A stretch of 64,000 bases of DNA from Mycolicibacterium boenickei (GTDB lineage Bacteria; Actinomycetota; Actinomycetes; Mycobacteriales; Mycobacteriaceae). Below, piece after piece: positions 33,702-41,177 of this stretch (position 1 is the first letter of the stretch; the number at the start of each line of letters is the position of its first letter). The stretch spans positions 3,410,001-3,474,000 of the forward strand of contig NZ_AP022579.1 in the NCBI RefSeq assembly GCF_010731295.1, read 5' to 3'. The notes beneath the pieces were generated by a model. The model saw only the letters and a program-made list of their open reading frames with translations, was not told the origin of the DNA and searched no databases. The translations under genes and the position numbers were made by a program.

Positions 33702-35277
33702 AGCTGTCTCCCAACCGCGTCCGGATATCTTCGCGGAGTTGCCCTTTGGCGATCTTCCCGCCCGAGGACCGCGGCAGTTCGTCGAGCACGATGAGCCGCT
33801 CGGGTAGTAGTTCCTTCGACATGCCCTTGGCCAGGAGGTGCTCGACCAGCCCAGGGAGATCGATGGGTTGGCCGTTCGCAGGCTCTACGTAGATGCAGAC
33901 CTTCTCACCGAAGACCGGGTCGGGCATCGCCACCGCGGCCGCCACGGCCACGGCGGGATGCGTCGTCACCGCGTCCTCGACCTCACCCGCACTGATGTTC
34001 TTGCCGCCGCGGACGATGAAGTCCGAGGTGCGGCCGGTGACGGACAGGTAACCGTCGGTGTCGACCTCGCAGACATCGCCCATCCGCATCCAGCCGTCGG
34101 GGGTGTAGAGCTTGTCGTGGTCCACGCCGCCGAGATAACCAAGGCTGGTGGCCGGTCCACGGCAGGCCGGCTGCCCACGGCCCGTCGAGGTCACGTCGTC
34201 GTCGCCGTCGAACAGGCGCACCCTCATCTCCGGCACCAGCCGCCCGGCGGTACGCAGCCTGCGTTCCCGGGAGTCCTGCAGCGTCGTCCCGCTCAACAGG
34301 CCCGTCTCGTTGGAGCCGTAGAACTGCAGGATGGTGGCGCCGGTGAGTTCTTCGAAGTCGGCGGCCCGCTGATACGGCAGCGCCTCACCTCCGGTGAACA
34401 CCACGCGCAGCGAACTCAGGTCGTGTTCGCGCGATGCCCGGTCGGCCATGATCATCATCAATTGGGTACTGACACAGCACAACACGCTGACCCGGTGGCG
34501 GGCGATCGTCTTGCATGCGGCCGCCGCGTCGAACTTCTCCAGCAGGATGGTGGTGGCCCCGAGGTAGATCGGGGTGGTGTGGGCGGTCCAGATGCCGAAC
34601 CCGAACGGCGCCGGGATGACGGGCAGGAAGACGTCCTCGGAACTCAGCGCCCCGTTGGCGGCCGCCTGCTGGTGGAAGTAGTGCCACCGGTTCTGGGTGT
34701 GCACAACACATTTGGGCAGGCCCGTGGTTCCGGAGGTCGAGTTGATCAGGAATACGTCGTCGGCTCCCACGCCGGCGGCCGGTGGTCGCGACGGGGTGTC
34801 GGTGTCGAGGGACAAGCCGTCCAGCACCAGCGCACTGGTGGCAGACGCCAGCCCCGACACGGTGGCCTGTGCCGATGACTGCCGCGCCGGGTCACTGATC
34901 AGCAGGCGCGGCGCGGTGGTCCGCAGGATCTGCGTGGCCTCGCGGGTTCCGGCGCGGGCACCGATCCCGACCACGACGGCGCCGCACCGCTCGATCGCCA
35001 CGAACAGCACATGGATGGCGGCGGTATCGCCGTGCCAGACGGCGACGCGGTCGCCGGGCCTGATGCCCAGGCCCGCCAGCTGGGCGGCGAGTAGTGATGC
35101 GGCACAGTCGAATTCCCGCCAGGTGAGTGTGGGTCCGGGGTAGTCGACGTAGGCCGGCTTGTCGGGATGGGTGAGGGCGTGTTCGCGCACGGTCTGCGAG
35201 AGGGTGCGGTCCGACCACCATCCGGCCGCGCGGTAGTGGGCTGCGTCTGCAGCGTGGGCGGCGTCGCCAGCCTTCAT
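33688..35277 (-). CDS. Acyl-CoA synthetase (AMP-forming)
   Basis: The 529-residue ANL-family ligase has STSGTTGLPK near residue 180, YGSNETG near 322, GWMRMGDVCEVD near 405 and the C-terminal lysine in RSSGGKIAKG. It resembles ligases for cyclic or aromatic acids such as cyclohexanecarboxylate-type CoA ligases, and probably starts the pathway by activating the carboxylic acid. ATG 35277 is used; in-frame GTG 35280 and TTG 35283 are alternatives. A TATGAT -10-like hexamer (minus strand, 35284-35289) ends only 6 bases before the ATG, so the transcript could be leaderless. It overlaps the CAAATCATATG element. Confidence 0.87.
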   Translation of the reverse strand: MKAGDAAHAADAAHYRAAGWWSDRTLSQTVREHALTHPDKPAYVDYPGPTLTWREFDCAASLLAAQLAGLGIRPGDRVAVWHGDTAAIHVLFVAIERCGAVVVGIGARAGTREATQILRTTAPRLLISDPARQSSAQATVSGLASATSALVLDGLSLDTDTPSRPPAAGVGADDVFLINSTSGTTGLPKCVVHTQNRWHYFHQQAAANGALSSEDVFLPVIPAPFGFGIWTAHTTPIYLGATTILLEKFDAAAACKTIARHRVSVLCCVSTQLMMIMADRASREHDLSSLRVVFTGGEALPYQRAADFEELTGATILQFYGSNETGLLSGTTLQDSRERRLRTAGRLVPEMRVRLFDGDDDVTSTGRGQPACRGPATSLGYLGGVDHDKLYTPDGWMRMGDVCEVDTDGYLSVTGRTSDFIVRGGKNISAGEVEDAVTTHPAVAVAAAVAMPDPVFGEKVCIYVEPANGQPIDLPGLVEHLLAKGMSKELLPERLIVLDELPRSSGGKIAKGQLREDIRTRLGDSYERR

Positions 35278-35280
35278 CAC

Positions 35281-35291
35281 CAAATCATATG
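35281..35291. promoter_or_regulatory. CAAATCATATG element at the ligase promoter
   Basis: This 11-mer overlaps the -10 region and start of the ligase gene. It closely resembles the palindrome CAAATGATTTG at 36172-36182 in front of the GntR gene. The pair suggests a common operator for the GntR-family regulator. Confidence 0.4.
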
Positions 35292-35334
35292 AAAATAAGG
35301 ATCGGTGTCAACGGTCGTGTGGTGGCCGCCGGGT

Positions 35335-36117
35335 TCACCTTCGCCGGGGGACGGACTGTGCCCAGGTGCGCACCATCGTCGGATCGACGATCCCGTCGAC
35401 CCCCGGGTACTGCTGGGCGTTGACCAGATGTGCCGCGGCCAGATCGCGGGCCCGTTGCGCGTCGCCCATGTCGATCGCGTCGATCACCTGCCGGTGGTCC
35501 TCCAGTACCGCTCGGCGCTCCTCGACGGGCACGGTCGAATGATCCGTCACCTGAGCCGACCAGTTTTGCTCGTGGGCAGACCACAGGGCCTCCAGCGCGC
35601 CGGCCAGGATGATCATGGTCTCGTTTCCGCAGTGGCGCACCAGCGCTTCGTGATACCGGCGACTGGCCGAGGTGGCCTGCTGCAGATCCGAGACTGCCTT
35701 GACCGACTCTTCGTGCAATTCCCGGAGAATGGGCACCACGGTGCGCTTCCGGTCCGGGCGCTGGGCGCAGAGTGCGGCGCAGGCCGGCTCGACCTGAAGC
35801 AGTGCCGTACCCACGTCGGCGAGGCCGACCTGCCCGGCGCCGAGAACCAGCCCCATGGTGTAGGCCAGGTTTGCCGAATCGGGTCGGTGGACCACCGCGC
35901 CGCCGAGCTTGCCGCGCCGCACCGTCAACAGCCCCTCGGCCTCCAGGATGCGCATCGCCTCACGCAGGGACGGTTTGCTGATCGGATATTCGACGAGGAG
36001 CTCGTCTTCCTTGGGCAGGATCGTGCCGTCGGGCAGTTCCCCGGTCAGGATCTGTCGCCGCAACTGGTCGGCGACCTGCTCGGCAAGTCGCTGGAACCGG
36101 ATGTTTGGCTGCGCCAC
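35335..36117 (-). CDS. GntR-family (FadR/FCD) regulator
   Basis: The 260-residue protein has an N-terminal winged HTH (QVADQLRRQILTGELPDGTILPKEDEL...SKPSLREAMRILEAEGLLTVRRGKLGGAVV) and a C-terminal all-helical FCD effector domain (YHEALVRHCGNE, D..QVIDAI). FCD regulators commonly sense organic acids and repress the catabolic genes next to them. GTG 36117 is chosen because no ATG lies nearby and the HTH begins 12 residues later. It is divergent from the hydrolase at 36199 and follows the ligase promoter on the same strand. The palindrome at 36172-36182 lies in the divergent region. Confidence 0.87.
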   Translation of the reverse strand: MAQPNIRFQRLAEQVADQLRRQILTGELPDGTILPKEDELLVEYPISKPSLREAMRILEAEGLLTVRRGKLGGAVVHRPDSANLAYTMGLVLGAGQVGLADVGTALLQVEPACAALCAQRPDRKRTVVPILRELHEESVKAVSDLQQATSASRRYHEALVRHCGNETMIILAGALEALWSAHEQNWSAQVTDHSTVPVEERRAVLEDHRQVIDAIDMGDAQRARDLAAAHLVNAQQYPGVDGIVDPTMVRTWAQSVPRRR

Positions 36118-36171
36118 GCATCGAGTGTGCCAGACGGTCGGCCGTTTGAGGGCCGCGTGGAGCCTTGTATC

Positions 36172-36182
36172 CAAATGATTTG
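36172..36182. promoter_or_regulatory. CAAATGATTTG palindrome in the gntR divergent promoter
   Basis: The 11-mer is a perfect palindrome apart from its central base. It lies between the divergent gntR (36117) and hydrolase (36199) genes. A near copy occurs at 35281-35291 before the ligase gene. It is a likely operator for the GntR protein encoded alongside. Confidence 0.45.
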
Positions 36183-36198
36183 TCTCATACGGTGAGCC

Positions 36199-37032
36199 AT
36201 GCAGAAGTGGACCATCGGCGCATTGACGATTCACTCCGTCCTGGAAACGGTCGTGCCGACCCGGCCTGACCGGCTGTTTCGTGGGCTTCCGTCCGAGCTC
36301 GGAAGCTGGCTGCGCCCGCACTACGTCGACGACGCGGGCAATCTGCTGGTGGCCATCCAGTCGTTCCTCATCGAATCCGGTGACGAGCTCGTGGTGGTGG
36401 ACTGCTGCTTCGGGGAAGGCCACGACCTGCCGTATCAGATCCCCATGGACCCCGATCAATACCGACAGTCCTTGGCCGAGGCCGGATTCCGCCCCGCCGA
36501 CGTGACCACCGTCGTGTGCACCCATCTTCACCTCGACCATGCCGGGCGCAATACCTCCCGCCGGGACGGTGCCTGGGTGCCCACCTATCCCAACGCGACC
36601 TACCTGGTCACCGCCGACGAGTACACGTCGTGGCGGGACTCCTCGGCACCGAACCGGGCTGCCGCCGAAACCGTCGAACCGCTTGTCGCACACGATGTTC
36701 TGCGGCTGACGGAGATGGACCACGCGATCACCGACGAGATCCGCCTGCTCGCGACGCCGGGCCACACCTCGGGACACGCCGCGGTGCGGCTCGAATCCGG
36801 CGGGGAAGTGGCGATCATCAGCGGGGATGTCATCCATCATCCGGTCCAGATCACGCACCCCGAGGTGCAGGCCCTGCCGGATGACGATCCGACCGCGGCC
36901 GCGGTGACCCGTGCCCGGCTTCTGCAGGACGTCGCCGATGAGCAGGCACTGCTTTTCGGAACCCATTTCGCGGCCCCGACCGCGGGCACCGTGGTCGCCG
37001 ACGACGACAGGCTGATGTGGGTGCCGCTTTAG
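36199..37032 (+). CDS. Metallo-beta-lactamase-fold hydrolase
   Basis: The 277-residue protein has the MBL-fold metal motif THLHLDHAG near residue 112, the GHTSGH motif near 190 and D in ISGDVIHHP near 213. These are complete dinuclear-site ligands. Family members include lactonases and thioester hydrolases. Its divergent placement from the gntR gene suggests it belongs to the same catabolic regulon, for example opening a lactone or cleaving an acyl-CoA. There is no signal peptide. Confidence 0.87.
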   Translation: MQKWTIGALTIHSVLETVVPTRPDRLFRGLPSELGSWLRPHYVDDAGNLLVAIQSFLIESGDELVVVDCCFGEGHDLPYQIPMDPDQYRQSLAEAGFRPADVTTVVCTHLHLDHAGRNTSRRDGAWVPTYPNATYLVTADEYTSWRDSSAPNRAAAETVEPLVAHDVLRLTEMDHAITDEIRLLATPGHTSGHAAVRLESGGEVAIISGDVIHHPVQITHPEVQALPDDDPTAAAVTRARLLQDVADEQALLFGTHFAAPTAGTVVADDDRLMWVPL

Positions 37033-37042
37033 CCGCGGTGTT

Positions 37043-37531
37043 TCAGTCGGCGGTGTGGACGATGAGGATGTCGATCTTCACCCGCCGGGCGATGGTGGCG
37101 GGCACCGAGCCCAACAGGCGCCCGGCGACCGAGTCCAGCCCGATGTCGCCGACGACGATCAGATCCGCATCGATCTCTTTGGCGAGTTTCACCAGGGCGT
37201 CGACCGGGGCGCCTTCGACCGCCCGCTCGACGATGTCCGTGGCGCCGGCGGCCTTGGCCCGGTCGCGCGCCGCCTGGAGGATCTCGTAGACCGGGGCGGC
37301 GCCGTGCATCCGGTAGCCCTCGCGCTTGAGGCTGTCCTCCGCGCGGGTGTCGACCACGTGATCAGGCGACGGCGCTCGCGACCAGCCGCCCTTTTCGGCC
37401 ACGGGTTGATGAGCGCTCGCGACGATCAACTTCGCGTTCTCCTGCGCGGCGATCTCGCCGGCGCGGTGGACCGCGCGTAGCGACGAGTCGGAGCCGTCGG
37501 TCCCGACAAGGATCGTCCGATACGTGCTCAT
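37043..37531 (-). CDS. Universal stress protein (UspA family)
   Basis: The 162-residue single-domain Usp has YRTILVGTDGSDSSLRAV at the start and the ATP-binding GDIGLDSVAGRLLGSVPATIARRVKIDILIV at the end, a variant of G-x2-G-x9-G(S/T). It is similar in type to Rv1636, a cAMP- and ATP-binding Usp, with a somewhat longer middle section. It is convergent with the hydrolase gene, 10 bp away, and unlinked in function as far as can be seen. Confidence 0.9.
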   Translation of the reverse strand: MSTYRTILVGTDGSDSSLRAVHRAGEIAAQENAKLIVASAHQPVAEKGGWSRAPSPDHVVDTRAEDSLKREGYRMHGAAPVYEILQAARDRAKAAGATDIVERAVEGAPVDALVKLAKEIDADLIVVGDIGLDSVAGRLLGSVPATIARRVKIDILIVHTAD

Positions 37532-37665
37532 GTTGTCTCCGACTGTCGGCTACCAGGACAAACAGACCTTAATGCACGTCAATCTTCCGCCGGTGGAGAT
37601 TGGGCTTCGCGCCGCGTCTAGGATCAACCGACACAGGTGTGAAGCATCGCCCGACGTCTGACACG

Positions 37666-37708
37666 AAAAGCGCCCTCGGCAGGAATCGAACCTGCGACCT
37701 AGGGATTA
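37666..37708. repeat. attL: displaced 3' part of tRNA-Arg
   Basis: These 43 bp match 39493-39535, inside the intact tRNA-Arg gene, at 41 positions. They cover the tRNA from the anticodon loop to past the 3' end. Weaker similarity extends about 24 bp outward (37642 against 39468). This is the displaced tRNA end left by site-specific integration. Confidence 0.8.
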
Positions 37709-37844
37709 AGAATCGGGGACACCCGCCTGTTCCGATTAGGTGCTTGTTTGTTCTGGTAGATGGTTGTCTTGGCTCCTGGCTGTTTCAGCCTCAGGCTGGC
37801 CGCTGCAGCGATACGTTGGGGCCGACGGATGAGGCCACGCGAAG

Positions 37845-37870
37845 TGATAACAAGGATCTCCTTATTATCA
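37845..37870. promoter_or_regulatory. Inverted repeat upstream of the Fic gene
   Basis: TGATAACAAGGA and TCCTTATTATCA form 12-bp arms around TC with one mismatch, 33 bp upstream of the Fic start. A smaller AGTATC...GATACT pair follows at 37875-37894. The first is AT-rich for this genome and looks like an operator for a regulator, possibly autoregulation by the Fic protein's C-terminal winged-helix part. Confidence 0.5.
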
Positions 37871-37902
37871 GTTAAGTATCTAAGTGATGATACTCTGATC
37901 GG

Positions 37903-39102
37903 GTGTCATCACATGGCGCCACAACCGCCGTCGGGTACGAGACCCTGACATGGGATACGTCGACCGAGGCTGGATACGCGCGTCAGAATGTGCGGGCAGC
38001 GCTGCGGCAGTCTGGTGATTACCAGGCAGCGATTCCTGCAGAGGTCGAAAATCTTGAGGTCTCCCTTCCCTCTCGCATCCTTGCCGATGCAGAGGAGGCC
38101 AGCCAGGAGATCGCCCGCTTCGACGCGGAACTCGGTGACGAGATTGCACCCTTCGCCTCGGTGCTGCTCCGGTCAGAATCGGCTGCCAGCTCCAAGATCG
38201 AGAATCTGACCGCTTCAGCGCGCGCCATCGCCGAAGCCGAGACACTCGGACATTCCAGCCGTCGCAATGCCTCGGTGATCGTCGCAAACACCGAGGCCAT
38301 GCAGGCCGCCGTCGCACTAGCCGGCCACATCGACGGTACCGCCATCCTTGCGATGCACGCTGCGCTAATGAGCGCCAGCAATCCGGACATCGCCGGCAGG
38401 TGGCGAACCGAGCAGGTATGGATTGGTGGCGGCGACTTCGGTCCCCGTGGCGCAGACTTCATCGCACCGCAGCACAGTCGGGTCCCAGGCGCCATCGACG
38501 ACTTGATCCGGTTCGCCGGGCGCGACGATATCCCCGTTCTTCCCCAGATTGCTATCGCGCACGCGCAGTTCGAGACTATTCACCCGTTTCCGGACGGAAA
38601 TGGCCGCACCGGCAGAGCGCTCATCCAGGCGATGTTGCGCAACAAGCGGCTGACTCGTCAGGTCACGGTCCCAGTCTCGGCGGGCCTGCTTACTGATACC
38701 GATTCCTATTTCCAAGCGCTGACCGCATACCGCGAGGGTGACCCTATCCCGATCGTCGAAAGGCTCTCTGCTGCATCGATCCTCGCAGTCGACAACGGCC
38801 GCCACCTCGTGAGCGACTTACGAACCATCAGGGAATTCTGGGCATCGAAGATCACCGCTCGCCGGGATTCCGCTGTACACCGTATCGCCGACCTGCTGAT
38901 CAAACGCCCTGTCATCAACGCAAAACTATTGACCCGTGAACTGAACATCCCGATGAGCAACGTTTACCGCTATCTGGACCCATTGATCAAGGCAGGGATC
39001 ATCGTCGAATTCACAGACCAGTCACGAAATCGCGCCTGGCGCGCACCTGAAGTGCTTGCTGCGCTTGATGCTTTCGCCGAACGCGCCGGGCGGCGAAGCT
39101 GA
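37903..39102 (+). CDS. Class II Fic (AMPylation) protein with C-terminal winged helix
   Basis: The 399-residue protein has the complete Fic active site HPFPDGNGRTGR starting at H227. An N-terminal inhibitory helix motif S-x3-E-N has S96, E100 and N101 (class II Fic), and a C-terminal winged-helix region (ARRDSAVHRIADLLIKRPVINAKLLTRELNIPMSNVYRYLDPLIKAGIIVE) spans residues about 317-370. Fic enzymes transfer AMP to hydroxyl side chains, and the inhibitory glutamate keeps them in check. Here the gene lies alone in an island at a tRNA gene, suggesting transfer and possibly a self-regulated toxin or defence role. GTG 37903 lacks a clear Shine-Dalgarno; ATG 37912 is an alternative. Confidence 0.9.
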   Translation: MSSHGATTAVGYETLTWDTSTEAGYARQNVRAALRQSGDYQAAIPAEVENLEVSLPSRILADAEEASQEIARFDAELGDEIAPFASVLLRSESAASSKIENLTASARAIAEAETLGHSSRRNASVIVANTEAMQAAVALAGHIDGTAILAMHAALMSASNPDIAGRWRTEQVWIGGGDFGPRGADFIAPQHSRVPGAIDDLIRFAGRDDIPVLPQIAIAHAQFETIHPFPDGNGRTGRALIQAMLRNKRLTRQVTVPVSAGLLTDTDSYFQALTAYREGDPIPIVERLSAASILAVDNGRHLVSDLRTIREFWASKITARRDSAVHRIADLLIKRPVINAKLLTRELNIPMSNVYRYLDPLIKAGIIVEFTDQSRNRAWRAPEVLAALDAFAERAGRRS

Positions 39103-39262
39103 GTTCGGCTTGCCGCCACCGTCGGGCGGAGTCCACAAGCCGTCCCGGCAACTGGAGATTGGGCGGGGCGGTTGCCAAAGTCTGAGATCTACTCGACGAG
39201 CGGTTGTCGACATCGGCTGACTGTTGATCCAGCCACGACCCAGCGGGCGGCCTAACCGAAGC

Positions 39263-39413
39263 TATGCCCCGTCAGTATTCGCCCGGTACAACCAGGAACG
39301 CCTGACGAAGCCTTCGGCTACCTCACCCCAGCCGAGTACGAGCCCGCCCGGACCGCGACCTCACACGATGCGAGTCAGCCCGCCCCGTCCCTGGCAACCA
39401 CGCAGGAAACATA
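39263..39413 (+). pseudogene. IS3-family transposase C-terminal remnant (frameshifted)
   Basis: One frame reads VFARYNQERL and then, after a shift of frame, DEAFGYLTPAEYE and a stop at 39411-39413. Together they match the usual IS3 OrfB ending (YN..R.H.ALGYLTPAEY). Nothing else of the IS is left, so this is a decayed fragment within the island's right end. Confidence 0.5.
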
Positions 39414-39497
39414 GGAAGAGAACCTGGGGGTATTTCACCTGATAGTTCTGCCCGGAGACAAGACGTCAAACATCACCCGACGTCATACAAACAAAAG

Positions 39498-39571
39498 CGC
39501 CCCCGGCAGGAATCGAACCTGCGACCTAGAGATTAGAAGGCTCTTGCTCTATCCAACTGAGCTACGGAGGC
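39498..39571 (-). tRNA. tRNA-Arg (anticodon UCU)
   Basis: Read on the minus strand, the 74 bases fold as a tRNA. The acceptor GCCTCCG pairs with CGGGGGC, the D arm is GCTC..GAGC, and the anticodon loop CTTCTAA has TCT at its centre. The T arm is GCAGG-TTCGATT-CCTGC with discriminator G. The anticodon stem has one non-Watson-Crick pair next to the loop. CCA is not encoded. It reads AGA arginine codons. The 3' part is duplicated at 37666-37708, showing use as an integration site. Confidence 0.92.
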
Positions 39572-39707
39572 AACGCGCGGACAGTCTATCTTGCCTGTGC
39601 CCAACACCACGCAAACCGTGTCAGCGGCAAAGCGGACCCGCGGGGCCGGTGGCGGACTAGCGTGGACGCTGCACTGGCGGCCAGGGGGAGGGGAGAGGGA
39701 CCACGCT

Positions 39708-41177
39708 ATGAGCGACGTGCCGGAGTTGGACGCGGCCGGACTGCCCGAAGAACTGAGCGCAGTCGATCAGCTGTTGCATCGGGGTGAGGCAAACCCCCGC
39801 ACCCGGTCCGGGATCCTCGGCGTCGAGATCCTCGACACCACACCGGATTGGGAACGATTCCGGGCCCGTCTGGACTACGCGTCGCGCAAGGTTCTGCGGC
39901 TGCGTCAGAAGGTCGTCATGCCGACCCTGCCCACAGCTGCACCGCGCTGGGTCGTCGACCCTGACTTCAACCTCGACTATCACGTCCGGCGGGTGCGGGT
40001 CCCGGAGCCGGGAACGCTGCGTGACGTGTTCGACCTGGCCGAGATCGCGCTGCAGTCGCCGATGGACATCAGCCGCCCGCTGTGGAGTGCCACCCTGGTC
40101 GAGGGGCTGGCGGGTGGGCGCGCGGCGACCATCTTGCACCTGAGCCACGCGGTGTCCGACGGCGTCGGCATCGTCGAGATGTTCGCCAACATCTACGACC
40201 TCGAACGCGATCCCGAACCGACCGGCCCGGCGCCGCTGCCCATCCCGCAGGACCTCTCGCCCAACGACCTGATGCGGGAGGGAATCAGCCGCCTCCCCGG
40301 ATCGATCGCCGGCGGCGTGCTCGGTGCCCTCGGACAGGCGGCCCGCACAGTGACCAAGGTGGTGCGCGACCCGGTCTCCGCGGTCAACGGTGTGGTCGAC
40401 TACGCGATGTCCGGGGCCCGGGTGATGGGGCCGGCCGCGCACCCGTCGCCGCTGCTTCGGCGCCGGAGCCTGTCGTCACGCACGGAAGCGATCGACATCC
40501 CGTTCTCCGATCTGCATCGGGCGGCCAAGGCCGCAGGTGGTTCGATCAACGACGCCTACCTGGCCGGGCTGTGCGGCGCGCTCCGGCTCTACCACGACGC
40601 CAAAGGCATCTCGATCGAGACGCTGCCGATGGCGGTGCCGGTCAACCTGCGTTCCGAGGACGATCCGGCCGGCGGCAACCGCTTCGCCGGGGTCAACCTT
40701 GCCGCGCCAGTCGGAATCGTCGACGCGGAAACCCGGATCAAGGCCGTTCGCTCGCAGATGATGAGCAAGCGCGAGGAGCGCGCCATCGACATCGTGGGCT
40801 CGATCGCGCCTGTGCTGGGCCTGCTGCCCGACGCCGTGCTCGAGACGGTGGCCGGCTCGGTGGTGAACTCCGACGTGCAAGCCAGCAATGTGCCGGTCTA
40901 TCCGGGGGACACCTTCATCGCCGGGGCGAAGATCTTGCGCCACTACGGAATAGGCCCGCTGCCCGGCGTCGCGATGATGGTGGTCCTGATCTCGCGGTCG
41001 GGATACATCACCGTCACCACCCGTTACGACCGGGCCGCCATCTCCGACGAGAAGCTGTTCGCCCAGTGCCTGCTGGCGGGCTTCGACGAGGTGCTGGCGC
41101 TCGGCGGCGACGGCCGGGCGGAGCCGGCCTCCTTCAGCAGCGAAACGTCGGCGACGAACGGGAGTGCTGCACAGTGA
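39708..41177 (+). CDS. WS/DGAT acyltransferase (Rv2484c-like)
   Basis: The 489-residue protein is of the wax ester synthase/diacylglycerol acyltransferase family and aligns in size with Rv2484c. The active-site motif is HAVSDG at about residue 146, and family blocks such as NLRSEDDPAGGNRFAGV and SNVPVYPGDTFIAGAKI are present. It would esterify diacylglycerol or alcohols with acyl-CoA for storage lipid. The open frame begins at 39591, but ATG 39708 follows GGAGAGGGA. The stop overlaps the next gene's GTG start. Confidence 0.9.
   Translation: MSDVPELDAAGLPEELSAVDQLLHRGEANPRTRSGILGVEILDTTPDWERFRARLDYASRKVLRLRQKVVMPTLPTAAPRWVVDPDFNLDYHVRRVRVPEPGTLRDVFDLAEIALQSPMDISRPLWSATLVEGLAGGRAATILHLSHAVSDGVGIVEMFANIYDLERDPEPTGPAPLPIPQDLSPNDLMREGISRLPGSIAGGVLGALGQAARTVTKVVRDPVSAVNGVVDYAMSGARVMGPAAHPSPLLRRRSLSSRTEAIDIPFSDLHRAAKAAGGSINDAYLAGLCGALRLYHDAKGISIETLPMAVPVNLRSEDDPAGGNRFAGVNLAAPVGIVDAETRIKAVRSQMMSKREERAIDIVGSIAPVLGLLPDAVLETVAGSVVNSDVQASNVPVYPGDTFIAGAKILRHYGIGPLPGVAMMVVLISRSGYITVTTRYDRAAISDEKLFAQCLLAGFDEVLALGGDGRAEPASFSSETSATNGSAAQ

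Larger units (their letters stand above)
37709..39535. mobile_element. 1827-bp integrated island at tRNA-Arg
   Basis: The segment between the direct repeats carries one gene, a Fic protein at 37903, and a decayed IS3-type transposase tail at 39263. No integrase is present, so the element is a remnant or was mobilised in trans. The 37709-37902 stretch holds two inverted repeats and no gene. Confidence 0.7.

Noticed and set aside
31671..33794. 707-residue open frame antisense to the amidohydrolase and aldolase genes
   Set aside because: Shadow frame in high-GC DNA; the minus-strand genes have clear family motifs.
37600..37875. 91-residue open frame across the attL region
   Set aside because: Part of it is a translation of the displaced tRNA fragment; no start signal or family.
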